Source: Solirubrobacteraceae bacterium
Lineage (GTDB): Bacteria > Actinomycetota > Thermoleophilia > Solirubrobacterales > Solirubrobacteraceae
Length of the DNA stretch: 64,000 bases
Assembly: GCA_023230855.1 (NCBI GenBank)
Contig: JALNWQ010000013.1
Location: 53,278-117,277, forward strand
Direction: 5' to 3'
Shown here one piece after another: positions 25,982 through 34,639 of this stretch; position 1 is the stretch's first letter, and the number at the start of each line of letters is the position of its first letter. Position numbers and translations under genes: made by a program. Under the pieces are notes generated by a model. The model was not told where the DNA came from and did no database searches. It worked only from the letters and a program-made list of their open reading frames with translations.

Positions 25982-28026
25982 TGGCCCCCCGCAAGCCGTG
26001 GCTGACCGTGCCAACGAACCCGATCGTGCCGAAGGCCGGCAACTTCGGGCTCGTCGAGCTGCGCGGATCGAACGGCATCCAGCGCCGCGCCGACCTGTAC
26101 CCGCTGCTCGTCGATATGGCGATCACGATCACCCGCGGCGGAGAGGCGACGCTCACCCTGACGCTCGCCGACCCGAACCATGACCTGCTGACGTCCGGGA
26201 CCCTCGACGCGATCCTCGACCCGACCGGGTCCGGGCGACTCGCGCGCGGCGACCTGCGCGCCGCCGGAGTGTGGTGGCGCGTCCAGGCCGTGAAGCGCCA
26301 GGACGCGACCGTCACGATCGAGTGCGAGGACCGCGCGATCGCCTACCTGCGCCAGCACGACCGGCCGCTCGCGATGTCCCGACGGACCGTCACCCGAGCC
26401 CAGTTCATCCGCCGGCTCATCGGGGAGGTCCGCGCGAACGGCGGGATCCCGTACTACATCCCCGAGCTGTCGATCCGACAGCCGGTGATGCCTGGCGAGC
26501 GCGCCGACACCGCTGCCGAACGCGCCGCGTCGGCGGTGTCGAAGAAGACCGCCGGGAGCCGCGGCGCGAGCGGGTTCGGTGGCAAGGCCGGCCAGGTCCG
26601 GATCAAGGGTCGCGCGCCGAACTCGCAGCAGCTGCGGTGCCTCGACGAGGCGCTGACCGAGGCGCAACGGCTCGGCGCGTCGCGACGGGTCCTCATCGCG
26701 ACGAACATGTGCCTCACGCAGGAGTCGATGTGCGGCCACGAGCGGTACATCCACCGCGGCGACGGGCCCGGCCCGGACTCCCGCGGCCCGTACCAGCAGC
26801 GCGCCCCGTGGGGACCGGAGAGCGTCCGCAAGGACAACACGCTCTCGACCCGCATGTGGCTGACCGGCGGCCGTGGCGGCCAGTCCGGTTGGAAGCAGAA
26901 GCACGGGTCGCTGCGCAACGCGTCCGGGAACCTCAACGCGATGATCGTCGCGGTCCAGGTGTCCGTCGGCGGATACGCCCAGTGGGAGCGCGAGTCGACC
27001 CGCAACGTCGACCTGTGGTTGGCCCGCAACGGTGGCGACAGCGCCCGCTCCGCCGCCGGGGAGTCCACCACCGAGCCGGGCGCGCAGACCGTCGACTACC
27101 AGTACCGGCGCGGCGAGGTCGGCGGTGCCCGCGAGAACTCGTGGCTCTGTGGGCAGCGCCTCGCCGACGAGGTGAACTGGTCGCTGTTCACGGTCGCGAA
27201 CACCGTCTGGTACGGGTCCGATCGCGAGTTCGCCGCGCCCCGTCCGGTCGCCGAGCTCGACCGGACCGACGACGCGGTCGTATCGATCCGGTGGGACCAG
27301 GACGCCCGTGCCGCCGTCGACCAGGCCGAGGTGATCGTCACCTGGAATGACAATCCGTGGCAGCTCACGCCCGGCATGCCCGTCGCACTGGTCGGCGAGG
27401 GGCCGGCGGACGGCCGGTGGTTGATCGACGAGGCGCGCATCGGGCTGCTCGGCCACACGTCGACGTTGACGCTCGCCCGTCCCGGCGCACGGAAGCGCGA
27501 GCCGGCCGCGGAGGTGAAGCAGCGCGAGCAGTCCGGTGGCGGGTCGGGGTCGGCCGCGTCGCCGGCAAGCTCGACGTCGTCGGCGACCGGGGCGCAGGCG
27601 GTGTACGACGCGGCCGTCGCGATCAGCGCGAAGCGGTACCCGTACGCGTGGGGTGGCGGGCATCCGTCCGCCGGGTCCCCGTCGCGTGGCACGAACCGGT
27701 CGAACGGTGGCCAGGTCGTCACCGGCTACGACTGCTCCGGCGCGGTCGGTGCGGCGCTCGCCGCCGCCGGCTGGGGCTACCGGCGTGGCCAGCCGGTCCC
27801 GGCGTCCGGCACGATGGCCGCGTCGTGGGGCCGTGCCGGTCGCGGGAAGAAGGTCACGGTGTGGGCGAACGCCAACCACGTCTTCCTCGAGTTCCACAGC
27901 ATGGGACGCATCCGGTCGCTCGACACCGGTCCGACCCGGTCGATCCGGGCGCTCGGCGGGCCGCACGCCTACACCACCGTCGCGTCGACCGCGGGGTTCA
28001 CGCCCCGTCACTGGCCGGGAAACTAG
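25981..28026 (+). CDS. baseplate hub protein with lytic transglycosylase-like and NlpC/P60 domains
   Basis: 681 residues from ATG 25981. Residues 1-180 and 360-500 resemble gpD/gp27-like hub segments. Between them, about 225-340, CLTQESMCGHERYIHRGDG followed by DSRGPYQQR has the Glu plus S-x-G-P-x-Q pattern of lytic transglycosylase-like domains in actinophage tails. After a Ser/Gly linker (about 505-535) comes an NlpC/P60 domain with catalytic Cys in GYDCSGAVG and His in NHVFLEF. It would open the cell wall during injection. Confidence 0.8.
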   Translation: MAPRKPWLTVPTNPIVPKAGNFGLVELRGSNGIQRRADLYPLLVDMAITITRGGEATLTLTLADPNHDLLTSGTLDAILDPTGSGRLARGDLRAAGVWWRVQAVKRQDATVTIECEDRAIAYLRQHDRPLAMSRRTVTRAQFIRRLIGEVRANGGIPYYIPELSIRQPVMPGERADTAAERAASAVSKKTAGSRGASGFGGKAGQVRIKGRAPNSQQLRCLDEALTEAQRLGASRRVLIATNMCLTQESMCGHERYIHRGDGPGPDSRGPYQQRAPWGPESVRKDNTLSTRMWLTGGRGGQSGWKQKHGSLRNASGNLNAMIVAVQVSVGGYAQWERESTRNVDLWLARNGGDSARSAAGESTTEPGAQTVDYQYRRGEVGGARENSWLCGQRLADEVNWSLFTVANTVWYGSDREFAAPRPVAELDRTDDAVVSIRWDQDARAAVDQAEVIVTWNDNPWQLTPGMPVALVGEGPADGRWLIDEARIGLLGHTSTLTLARPGARKREPAAEVKQREQSGGGSGSAASPASSTSSATGAQAVYDAAVAISAKRYPYAWGGGHPSAGSPSRGTNRSNGGQVVTGYDCSGAVGAALAAAGWGYRRGQPVPASGTMAASWGRAGRGKKVTVWANANHVFLEFHSMGRIRSLDTGPTRSIRALGGPHAYTTVASTAGFTPRHWPGN

Positions 28027-28031
28027 CGACG

Positions 28032-28280
28032 ATGGTTGCCGACTCCCCGTTCGCGCGCGAGAACGCCCCGGTCCTGCACCAGGGCGTGCTGCTGAACTCC
28101 CCGGCGCTCGGCGAGCCCGCGTTCGTGCGGCTCCTCGGCGCCCGGGCCGAGCACCCGTGGGGACCGTGCATGTGGATGCCGTACGGGGAGCTCACCCCAA
28201 CGGTCGGCGATCGGTGCGTCGTCGCGCAGGACTCCCGCGGTGGAACGTCGATCGTGGTGTGGCAGCCCGCCCCGTCGTAA
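28032..28280 (+). CDS. small baseplate-region protein
   Basis: 82 residues, beta-rich (PALGEPAFVRLLGARAE, DRCVVAQDSRGG). It sits between hub and gp25-like genes, where gpV-type spike or OB-fold proteins usually lie. It is shorter than those and I cannot assign a family. Confidence 0.5.
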   Translation: MVADSPFARENAPVLHQGVLLNSPALGEPAFVRLLGARAEHPWGPCMWMPYGELTPTVGDRCVVAQDSRGGTSIVVWQPAPS

Positions 28281-28318
28281 CCGCCCGTTTCGGTTGCGGG
28301 CGGCCGGTGACGGTCACC
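28281..28318. other. two inverted repeats in the only gap of the tail operon
   Basis: CCGCCCG (28281-28287) pairs with CGGGCGG (28297-28303). Right after it is a 13-bp palindrome, GGTGAC-G-GTCACC (28306-28318). The gap precedes the gp25-like gene. It may be a weak attenuator or a protein-binding site. Confidence 0.4.
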
Positions 28319-28328
28319 ACGATGGATC

Positions 28329-28625
28329 GTGGTGCCCGACGACGTGCCACACCTCGCGTTCCCCGTGCGACTGGCGGGCGGACAGCTCGCCACCGTCGAG
28401 CAGGACACGATCGACGAGATCGCCCAGGGCGTGTACTGGCTCGCGTCGACCGAGCCCGGCACCGTCGACGACCTTCCCGACGCCGGGGTGCCGTCCCCCG
28501 TGTTCGTGCGCGGCACCCCGATCGACGCCCTCGCCGAACGGCTCCGCGAGCAGGAGCCGCGTGCACGCATCGTCGACGTGCACATCGACGACGATCACGT
28601 CTCCCTCGACGTCACCGCCGCATGA
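28329..28625 (+). CDS. baseplate wedge protein (gp25/gpW-like)
   Basis: 98 residues from GTG 28329; a second GTG follows directly. FPVRLAGGQLATVEQDTIDE, then DVHIDDDHVSLDV, matches the gp25-like family of contractile tails, which forms the wedge core and joins the sheath to the baseplate. Confidence 0.8.
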   Translation: MVPDDVPHLAFPVRLAGGQLATVEQDTIDEIAQGVYWLASTEPGTVDDLPDAGVPSPVFVRGTPIDALAERLREQEPRARIVDVHIDDDHVSLDVTAA

Positions 28626-29794
28626 TCGACGAGCGGGACTACATCCACCCGACCGTCACCGTCGACCCCGTCGAGCTCGCGAACGCCGCGAACGACGCGA
28701 TCGCCGAGCAGGTCCCCGGATGGTCGCCGCTGCCGTACGCGCTCGAGCAACGGCTACTCGCCGCGTTCGCCGGGGAGGCCGCGACCGGCCTGCAGCTCCT
28801 CACGACCGTTCCGACGGCGATCATCACCGAGTTCGGGAACCTCGCCCGGATCCACCAGGAGACGGCGCTCCCCGCGACCGGCACCGTCACCGTCCACGCG
28901 ATCGACGACGACGGCCATGTCCTGTCGGCCGGCGCGACGCTGCAGGGCGTCGCCCCTGACGGGTCGGTGATCCCGCTCGAGCTGATCGAGGACGCGATCA
29001 TCCCCGGCTCGTCGACGTCGGTGTCCGGGGTGCAGGTGCAGGCCACGATCGACGGCGAGATCGGGAACGGCATCACCGGCGACGTGCAGCCCGACGACGC
29101 GCTCGTCTGGCTCGACCAGATCACGCTCGACGCGCCAACCGCGCGCGGCGTGGACGAGGAGGACCCCGACGAGTTCCTGGACCGGCTCAACCGTCGGCTC
29201 GGGTTGCTCGCGGACGCCCAGATCTACCCGGAGAACATCCAGGCGCTGGTGCAGGACGTGCCCGGGGTCGGCCGCTGCACGGTCCTGAACCTGATCGACC
29301 CGGACGCCCCGTCGGTCGACACCGCCGGGCACATCACGATCGCGATCACCGACCCGTCCGGGGTTGCGGTCGGTGGTGGCGTGCAGGCCGACGTGGAGGC
29401 GCTCGTCGAGCGGGCGAGGGTCCTGAACCACGTCATGCACGTCGTCGGCCCGACCGCGAACCCGTTGACCGTCGCGATCACCGTCGCCGCGTGGCCGGAG
29501 GCGATGGCGACGGCAGGCGACGCGACGAAGGCGGAGATCCTGTCGTGGCTTTCCCCGCTGACGTGGGGCATGCCGCAGTGGGACGGTGACGGCGACGACT
29601 GGCGTCAGACCCGCCACGTGCGGATCGCGGAGCTCGTCGCGGTCGCCGCCCGCGCACCCGGCGTCGCGTACGTCGACCTCGACAGCGCCCGCATCAACGC
29701 GGCGGCCGTCGACGTCGAGATGACCGGGCTGGTGCCGCTCCCGTCGATCGGGCCGGAGGACATCACGGTCACCGTCATCGAGAGGGTGCCGTGA
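28622..29794 (+). CDS. baseplate J-like protein
   Basis: 390 residues from ATG 28622. A conserved N-terminal GNLARIHQE region and VSGVQVQATIDGEIGNGI, GVDEEDPDEFLDRLNRRL, and GVGRCTVLNL are hallmarks of baseplate J (P2 gpJ/T4 gp6-like) wedge proteins. It overlaps gp25 and the gpI-like gene by 4 bp. Confidence 0.9.
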   Translation: MIDERDYIHPTVTVDPVELANAANDAIAEQVPGWSPLPYALEQRLLAAFAGEAATGLQLLTTVPTAIITEFGNLARIHQETALPATGTVTVHAIDDDGHVLSAGATLQGVAPDGSVIPLELIEDAIIPGSSTSVSGVQVQATIDGEIGNGITGDVQPDDALVWLDQITLDAPTARGVDEEDPDEFLDRLNRRLGLLADAQIYPENIQALVQDVPGVGRCTVLNLIDPDAPSVDTAGHITIAITDPSGVAVGGGVQADVEALVERARVLNHVMHVVGPTANPLTVAITVAAWPEAMATAGDATKAEILSWLSPLTWGMPQWDGDGDDWRQTRHVRIAELVAVAARAPGVAYVDLDSARINAAAVDVEMTGLVPLPSIGPEDITVTVIERVP

Positions 29795-30489
29795 CCGCCG
29801 TCACCGTCGACCGGTGGCAGCCCGGCCAGGACGTGACTCTGCCGCCGTGGACGATGTCCCCGGTTGGGCAGCGGGTGTACGAGCAGCTCGGCCCGTACAC
29901 CGCCGGTGACGCGGACGGCGGATGGGTGCTGGCCGCCTATGTGGACGGCCTCGCCCGGGGCGTGCTCTCGCAGCTCGAGGACCTTGCCGCTGACCGTGAC
30001 GACGGGACGCCCGGTGTCGTTGCGGCGCTCGATCCGGACCGGGCGCCACGCTGGATGCTTGCGTGGCTCGGCCAGCTGGTCGGGGTGCGCGTCGACCGGT
30101 CGGTGCAGGGCCCGGACGCGACCGTCGCGCAGGTCGCGGAGGCCCGTCAGGCGATCCGTGACGCCCCGTACTGGTCGCGCGGCACCCTCGGGTACCTGCG
30201 GTCGGTCACCGCGGAGCTGCTCGCATCGGGCGGGGAGGTTCGGGTGCGTGAGCGGTACGACCCGGCGAACCCGTCGGTCGACAGTCCGCACCACCTGGAG
30301 GTGGCGGTTCGGTTCCGTGACGTGTTGCCGGAGTGGACGTCGTGGCGTGACGCCCCGTCGAATCTGGTCCGCAATCCGTCCGGGGCGTCGGATGCGTCTG
30401 GTTGGTCGGGTGTTGGTGGCGCGGTGTCCCGTTCGGCGTCGGGTGGCCCTGGGCCGGTTGTGACGTTCATTCGATTCGAGGTGGCCTGA
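29791..30489 (+). CDS. tail protein I-like (wedge/fibre adaptor)
   Basis: 232 residues from GTG 29791. The N-terminal two thirds (GRVLSQ-type helices, ARQAIRDAPYWSRGTLGYLR) match P2 gpI-like proteins that follow gpJ. The C-terminus ends in a short SNLVRNPSGASDASGW stretch, which looks like the start of a carbohydrate-binding module that was cut short. Confidence 0.75.
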   Translation: MTAVTVDRWQPGQDVTLPPWTMSPVGQRVYEQLGPYTAGDADGGWVLAAYVDGLARGVLSQLEDLAADRDDGTPGVVAALDPDRAPRWMLAWLGQLVGVRVDRSVQGPDATVAQVAEARQAIRDAPYWSRGTLGYLRSVTAELLASGGEVRVRERYDPANPSVDSPHHLEVAVRFRDVLPEWTSWRDAPSNLVRNPSGASDASGWSGVGGAVSRSASGGPGPVVTFIRFEVA

Positions 30490-30491
30490 GC

Positions 30492-31334
30492 ATGGCGAAC
30501 AACATTGGGATCAAGGATGCGGCCGACGCGACTGTGGTGACGCGGTCGACTGATGCGTCCGGGGTGCATTCCCCGCACTCGGTTGTGGAGTTCTCGTCGG
30601 GTGGGGTGCCGACGCCGGTGTCGTCGTCGGCCCCGTTGCCGGTGGACACGGAGCTGCCGGCGGCAACGGTGCCGTCGGACGCGGACGCGAACTCGGCGGT
30701 GCCGTCTGTGGCTGGGCGGGGGATGGTCCTCAATGCGCAGACGGGGCAGTGGGTTCGGGCGAGGATGGGCCGGGTGGACGGGGGCGGGCTGCCCAGTGGC
30801 GTCGCGGCCGTGGCACCGCATTGCTACAACGCGCACTCGGGGCAGTATGACCCGGCGAAGTCGGCGGCGAACACGGGTGACAGCGAGTCCGGCCCGACGT
30901 TCGGCCCCGTCGCGAACATGGTGTGGGACGGGTCGTTCTGGACCCGTCAGCGTGCCCTCGCACCCCGGCTGGAGGTGGCGCTTGCGTCCGATGCGCGCAC
31001 CGCGGACACGTCGTCCCCGTCGCTGGTGAACGTCTCGTCGCGGGGGGTGCTCGTCGCGCTGAACGTCACCGTCGCGGGCACGGGCACGCTGGCGCTGCGG
31101 GTGTTCGCAAACCTCTCCGGGTTCATCACCCTGCTCGGTGTCACCGGGCTCTCTGGGACCGGGTCGCACGTGGGGATCGTGTGTCCCGGCGCGTCGCTGG
31201 CAGGGATCGCGGGTCCTGACGCTCGGATCAAGGGAGTGTCGGCCGTGGCGCTGCCGCGCCTGTGGGGCATCACCGTTGCCCCGTCCGACTCGTCGTCGTG
31301 GACGTACTCCGTCTCCTACTCCCTCCTCCCGTGA
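30492..31334 (+). CDS. virion/tail fibre-associated protein
   Basis: 280 residues, Ser/Thr/Ala-rich and beta-prone (SLVNVSSRGVLVALNVTV), lying just after the gpI-like gene. Composition and position suggest an exposed tail or fibre component. No family recognised. Codon use from about 30390 to 30800 is richer in T than the neighbouring genes. Confidence 0.55.
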   Translation: MANNIGIKDAADATVVTRSTDASGVHSPHSVVEFSSGGVPTPVSSSAPLPVDTELPAATVPSDADANSAVPSVAGRGMVLNAQTGQWVRARMGRVDGGGLPSGVAAVAPHCYNAHSGQYDPAKSAANTGDSESGPTFGPVANMVWDGSFWTRQRALAPRLEVALASDARTADTSSPSLVNVSSRGVLVALNVTVAGTGTLALRVFANLSGFITLLGVTGLSGTGSHVGIVCPGASLAGIAGPDARIKGVSAVALPRLWGITVAPSDSSSWTYSVSYSLLP

Positions 31335-31609
31335 CCCTCATGCTGACCATCGAATCGCACGTCACCGCCAACGGCACGTCGACCCTCGTCGTGCGTATCC
31401 CTGACACCGCCCCCGACGTGCTCGCCCAGGTCGCCGGGGACACGGTCGCCGACGGCCCGGACACGCTGCACACCACCGTGTGGCCTGCCGACACCCCGCC
31501 CGCCGACCAGCGCCGCGAGGCAAGGCTGTTGATCGAGCACGCGCTCGCGCAGGCCGCGGCAGCGGAGCCGGAACCCGCACCGCTCGCGACCCCCGGCGAC
31601 GAGCTGTAG
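31331..31609 (+). CDS. small tail-region protein, unknown
   Basis: 92 residues from GTG 31331. A short beta-rich N-terminus is followed by an Ala/Glu helix and a Pro-rich end. Possibly a fibre assembly helper, given its place between fibre genes. Confidence 0.45.
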   Translation: MTLMLTIESHVTANGTSTLVVRIPDTAPDVLAQVAGDTVADGPDTLHTTVWPADTPPADQRREARLLIEHALAQAAAAEPEPAPLATPGDEL

Positions 31610-31616
31610 GAGCACC

Positions 31617-32207
31617 GTGGCGCTGATCCCCCACTACCTCCCGGGCAGCAGCGGACCGTTCCCGGCCGTGCTCGACCCCGCCGGGGTCCCGGCCGGTAAC
31701 CGCATCACCGCCGCTGAGCTCGCCACCGGACGGGCCACCCTCGGCGCATGGGTCCGCGCCAACACCACCGGCAGACGGATCTCTCTCGCGCTCGCGCAAT
31801 CCACCGACGGCGGCACCACGTTCCCCGACAACCTCCGCGCCGACACGCCGTGGCGGGACGCGCCCACCGACTGGACATGGCTCGAGTTCGGGACCGTCCA
31901 TGTCGCCCCGGGCATGACCCACGCCTACCCGCTCATCGGGTACGCCCGGTGGTCCGGCCCCGCACCCGCGACCGGGGAGCAACTCGACATCACCGGACTC
32001 ACCGTCGTGCCCGCGGCCACCCTCGCCGACGCCTGGCACCTCAACACCGCCGGGGCCCGCATCGTCACGTCCGCGATCCCCGCCGGAATCCTCGGCCACA
32101 TCCGCGTCTCCGACGACCGCGACTGGCTCGAGGTCCGCGACACCTATCCGACCTGGACGGACGTCGACGCCGACAACACCGACTGGGACGACGTCAGCCA
32201 ACCGTAG
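31617..32207 (+). CDS. structural tail protein, unknown
   Basis: 196 residues from GTG 31617 with a TAGGAG ribosome binding site. Beta-sandwich-like composition (TWLEFGTVHVAPGMTHAYP) suggests a carbohydrate-binding-like domain, which is common in receptor-binding components. No firm family. Confidence 0.5.
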   Translation: MALIPHYLPGSSGPFPAVLDPAGVPAGNRITAAELATGRATLGAWVRANTTGRRISLALAQSTDGGTTFPDNLRADTPWRDAPTDWTWLEFGTVHVAPGMTHAYPLIGYARWSGPAPATGEQLDITGLTVVPAATLADAWHLNTAGARIVTSAIPAGILGHIRVSDDRDWLEVRDTYPTWTDVDADNTDWDDVSQP

Positions 32208-32216
32208 GAGCCGCCC

Positions 32217-33119
32217 ATGCCCACCACCCGCTACGCCATCCCACTCGCGTCGCTCAGCGGCGACGCCGACATCGAGGACGCCGTCAACCCCGCCCTCGAG
32301 CACATTGACAACACGTTCGTCGGCGCGACCAGCGGCCCCGCAGCCAGCAGGCCGTCCCCCGGGGTGCCACGTCGCCTGTACATCGCCACGGACACCGGCA
32401 CCCTGTCCGTGGACATCGGCAGCGCGTGGCTGGAGTACCAGGCCGGGCAGCCGGTGCCCGTCGGCACCGTCAACGACTTCGCCGGAACGTCGGTACCCGC
32501 AGGCTGGCTGCTGTGCAACGGGCAGGCCGTGGCGCGCGCCACCTACTCCGCGCTGTTCACGCTGATCGGGACGACGTACGGACCCGGCGACGGGTCGACG
32601 ACGTTCAACGTCCCCGACCTGCGCGGGAGAGCGACGGTCGGCGCCGGTCAGGGCCCAGGGCTGACGAACCGGCCGCTCGGCACCCAGTTCGGCGCTGAGG
32701 CCCACCAGCTGCAGACCGGGGAGCTGCCCCCGCACAACCACTCCGGCACCACCGCCGGCGATGGTGCGCACGGCCACTCCGCGTCCCAGGCGACGCATTC
32801 GCACACCACCGCCGTGCAGGCCCACAACCACGGGGCGGGCACGCCCGGGATCACCGGCCTGCTCGGATGGGCGACCTCGCCGGACACCGACCTGTGGCTG
32901 GTCGGGTTCGAGGACCCCGGCCGTAAGCACGCGGTGAAGATGGCGGTGACCGGCATGTCGAACACGGGCGGATCGGTCACGAGCGGCGTCACGCCCGCGG
33001 TCACCGTGGTCGGGGTGGGCAATCACACCCACGATTTCTCGACCGGGAACACCGGGTCGGGGCAGGGCCACGCGAACGTGCAGCCGTCCGCCAGCCTCAA
33101 CAAGATCATCAAGGCCTGA
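32217..33119 (+). CDS. tail collar domain protein (microcystin-dependent protein-like)
   Basis: 300 residues. GTVNDFAGTSVPAGWLLCNG and YGPGDGSTTFNVPDLRGR are the tail-collar signature. A His-rich region (PPHNHSGTTAGDGAHGHS) follows, typical of metal-coordinating fibre tips. It is probably the distal fibre and a host-range determinant. Confidence 0.88.
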   Translation: MPTTRYAIPLASLSGDADIEDAVNPALEHIDNTFVGATSGPAASRPSPGVPRRLYIATDTGTLSVDIGSAWLEYQAGQPVPVGTVNDFAGTSVPAGWLLCNGQAVARATYSALFTLIGTTYGPGDGSTTFNVPDLRGRATVGAGQGPGLTNRPLGTQFGAEAHQLQTGELPPHNHSGTTAGDGAHGHSASQATHSHTTAVQAHNHGAGTPGITGLLGWATSPDTDLWLVGFEDPGRKHAVKMAVTGMSNTGGSVTSGVTPAVTVVGVGNHTHDFSTGNTGSGQGHANVQPSASLNKIIKA

Positions 33120-33121
33120 CG

Positions 33122-33403
33122 ATGGACGTCGCCGCGATCGCCACGCTGGCCGCCGTCGTCATCGGTCCCGCCGGTCTCATCGGGGCCGCGACCGCGGCAC
33201 GCACGCTGTGCCAGCAACGCGGCGACCCGAGGCCCGCCCCGGACCCGATGCCGCGCGCGACGGTCAGTGTCGTCGCGCCGCTCCTCGGGCAGCTCGAGAG
33301 CGCCGAGCAGGAGATCGAGCGGCTTGAGCACCGCGTGTGGGGTTGTCCCGTCCCGGACTGTCCGGTCCGGCATGCGCTAACGACCCCGGGGGCCGCGCGA
33401 TGA
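33122..33403 (+). CDS. small membrane protein with coiled coil
   Basis: 93 residues. The N-terminal hydrophobic segment (AAIATLAAVVIGPAGLIGAA, residues 4-23) is followed by a helix (LESAEQEIERLEHRV) and a C-P-x-C-P pair. It is the first gene after the collar protein and overlaps the collagen-like gene by 4 bp, so it may be part of the lysis or exit functions. Confidence 0.55.
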   Translation: MDVAAIATLAAVVIGPAGLIGAATAARTLCQQRGDPRPAPDPMPRATVSVVAPLLGQLESAEQEIERLEHRVWGCPVPDCPVRHALTTPGAAR

Positions 33404-34032
33404 CCTCGTCCCACCAGGCTCTCGAGGACCTTGCCGCCGCGGAGCAGGCTTCGGCGGAGTGCACCGCGCACCGGGAGCGCGAGCTGGCGCGACTGCGCCG
33501 GTCGGTGTGGCAGCTCATCGTCACCGTCGTCGTGATCGCCGTCGTCGCGGCCGCCGCGCTCGTCCTGGCGCTCACCGCCAACCGCGCCCGAGTCGACGAC
33601 GTCCGCTCCCGCGGCGACGACCAGACCGCCCAGGTCGTGCGATACCTCCGCGGCGAAGCCGGCCCCGCTGGGTTGCAGGGCTTGCCGGGCTCCCAGGGCG
33701 ACCGTGGCCCCGCCGGACGGGCGGGCGCAACGGGCCGCCAAGGCGACCGTGGCAAGCCTGGTGCGCGAGGACCGCGCGGCGCGACTGGCCCCCGAGGCAA
33801 GTCAGGAGCCGATGGCCGCGACGGCACGGACGGATGGGCCGGCCAGCGCGGACCGACCGGGGCCACCGGACCTCGAGGCCCCGTCGGAGCATCCGGGCCG
33901 CAGGGACCCGCGGGTCCCGCCGGTCCTCCCGGCCCGCAGGGCGAGCCCGGACCTGCCGGACCGCAGGGCCCCGCCGGACCGCCCGGCACCACCCCGCTAC
34001 AGCCGACCGCACCCGACCCGGTGACACCGTGA
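33400..34032 (+). CDS. membrane-anchored collagen-like protein
   Basis: 210 residues from ATG 33400. An N-terminal helical region is followed by a strong transmembrane helix (LIVTVVVIAVVAAAALVLAL, about 39-58) and a short linker. Then comes an uninterrupted run of Gly-X-Y triplets from about residue 85 to 195 (GPAGLQGLPGSQG at its start). Collagen-like repeats are common in phage fibres, but here a membrane anchor precedes them and there is no fibre domain. It may be displayed on the lysogen or producing cell. Confidence 0.75.
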   Translation: MTSSHQALEDLAAAEQASAECTAHRERELARLRRSVWQLIVTVVVIAVVAAAALVLALTANRARVDDVRSRGDDQTAQVVRYLRGEAGPAGLQGLPGSQGDRGPAGRAGATGRQGDRGKPGARGPRGATGPRGKSGADGRDGTDGWAGQRGPTGATGPRGPVGASGPQGPAGPAGPPGPQGEPGPAGPQGPAGPPGTTPLQPTAPDPVTP

Positions 34033-34253
34033 TGTCCCTCCGCCTCGCAGACCACCCCCGCCTGCTCTGGGCCCTCTCCGCCCAGCGACCCGTGCGGGAG
34101 AGCGTCCCGATTTTCGCCCGCCAGGCGCTCGCCTCGGCGCGCCGTCACCCGGCCGGGGTCGAGGCGACCGCCTGGGCGATTGGCACCGCCTTGGGGGTCC
34201 TCGTCGCCTACGCCGGGGCGCTGTCCCTCGTCCGATCCATGGAGACCACCTGA
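34032..34253 (+). CDS. small single-pass membrane protein
   Basis: 73 residues from ATG 34032, which overlaps the preceding TGA. One transmembrane segment near the C-terminus (TAWAIGTALGVLVAYAGALS) follows a basic N-terminus. A holin or antiholin role is possible because lysins follow, but a better holin candidate is at 35267. Confidence 0.5.
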   Translation: MSLRLADHPRLLWALSAQRPVRESVPIFARQALASARRHPAGVEATAWAIGTALGVLVAYAGALSLVRSMETT

Positions 34254-34639
34254 TGCCGCCCCTGCATTCCCACGGCGGGCCGTCGGACCCGACGCGTCCC
34301 GTCCCGTACTCGTACTCGTACTCGCACTCGGCGGGGGCCCACACGCATGGGCGCGAACGTGCCCGGCCCTACCCCGGAGCACCGGACTGGTGGGCCCTGC
34401 CCTACCCGTGGCACGGAGCCGAGGCGGCCGCGGAGCACGAGCGGCTGATGGCCCAGCTGCACCGGGCACGCGCGGAAGTCGCGGCAACGCAGCCGCCCCC
34501 GGGTTCCCCATCCTGCGCGTACGACCACCACTCGCCTCACGGCATCGCCTCCGCCCGGCGCCACGAGCTTGAGCAGCAGCTTGGCGTGCACCCGGCCGCC
34601 TGTCCGAGCTGCGGATTCGGGAAGGGCGACGCCCGATGA
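34253..34639 (+). CDS. His-rich small protein with repeated Tyr-Ser motif
   Basis: 128 residues. It contains YSYSYSHS encoded by three tandem TACTCG units and one variant (34305-34330), a His-rich stretch, and C-x-Y-D-H-H plus CPSCGF near the C-terminus, suggesting metal binding. I recognise no family. It lies between a membrane protein and the M15 endolysin, overlapping the latter by 4 bp. Confidence 0.5.
   Translation: MPPLHSHGGPSDPTRPVPYSYSYSHSAGAHTHGRERARPYPGAPDWWALPYPWHGAEAAAEHERLMAQLHRARAEVAATQPPPGSPSCAYDHHSPHGIASARRHELEQQLGVHPAACPSCGFGKGDAR

Noticed and set aside
17187..30489. Contractile injection system rather than a phage
   Set aside because: Terminase, portal, protease, capsid, integrase and lysins are all present, so this is a phage.
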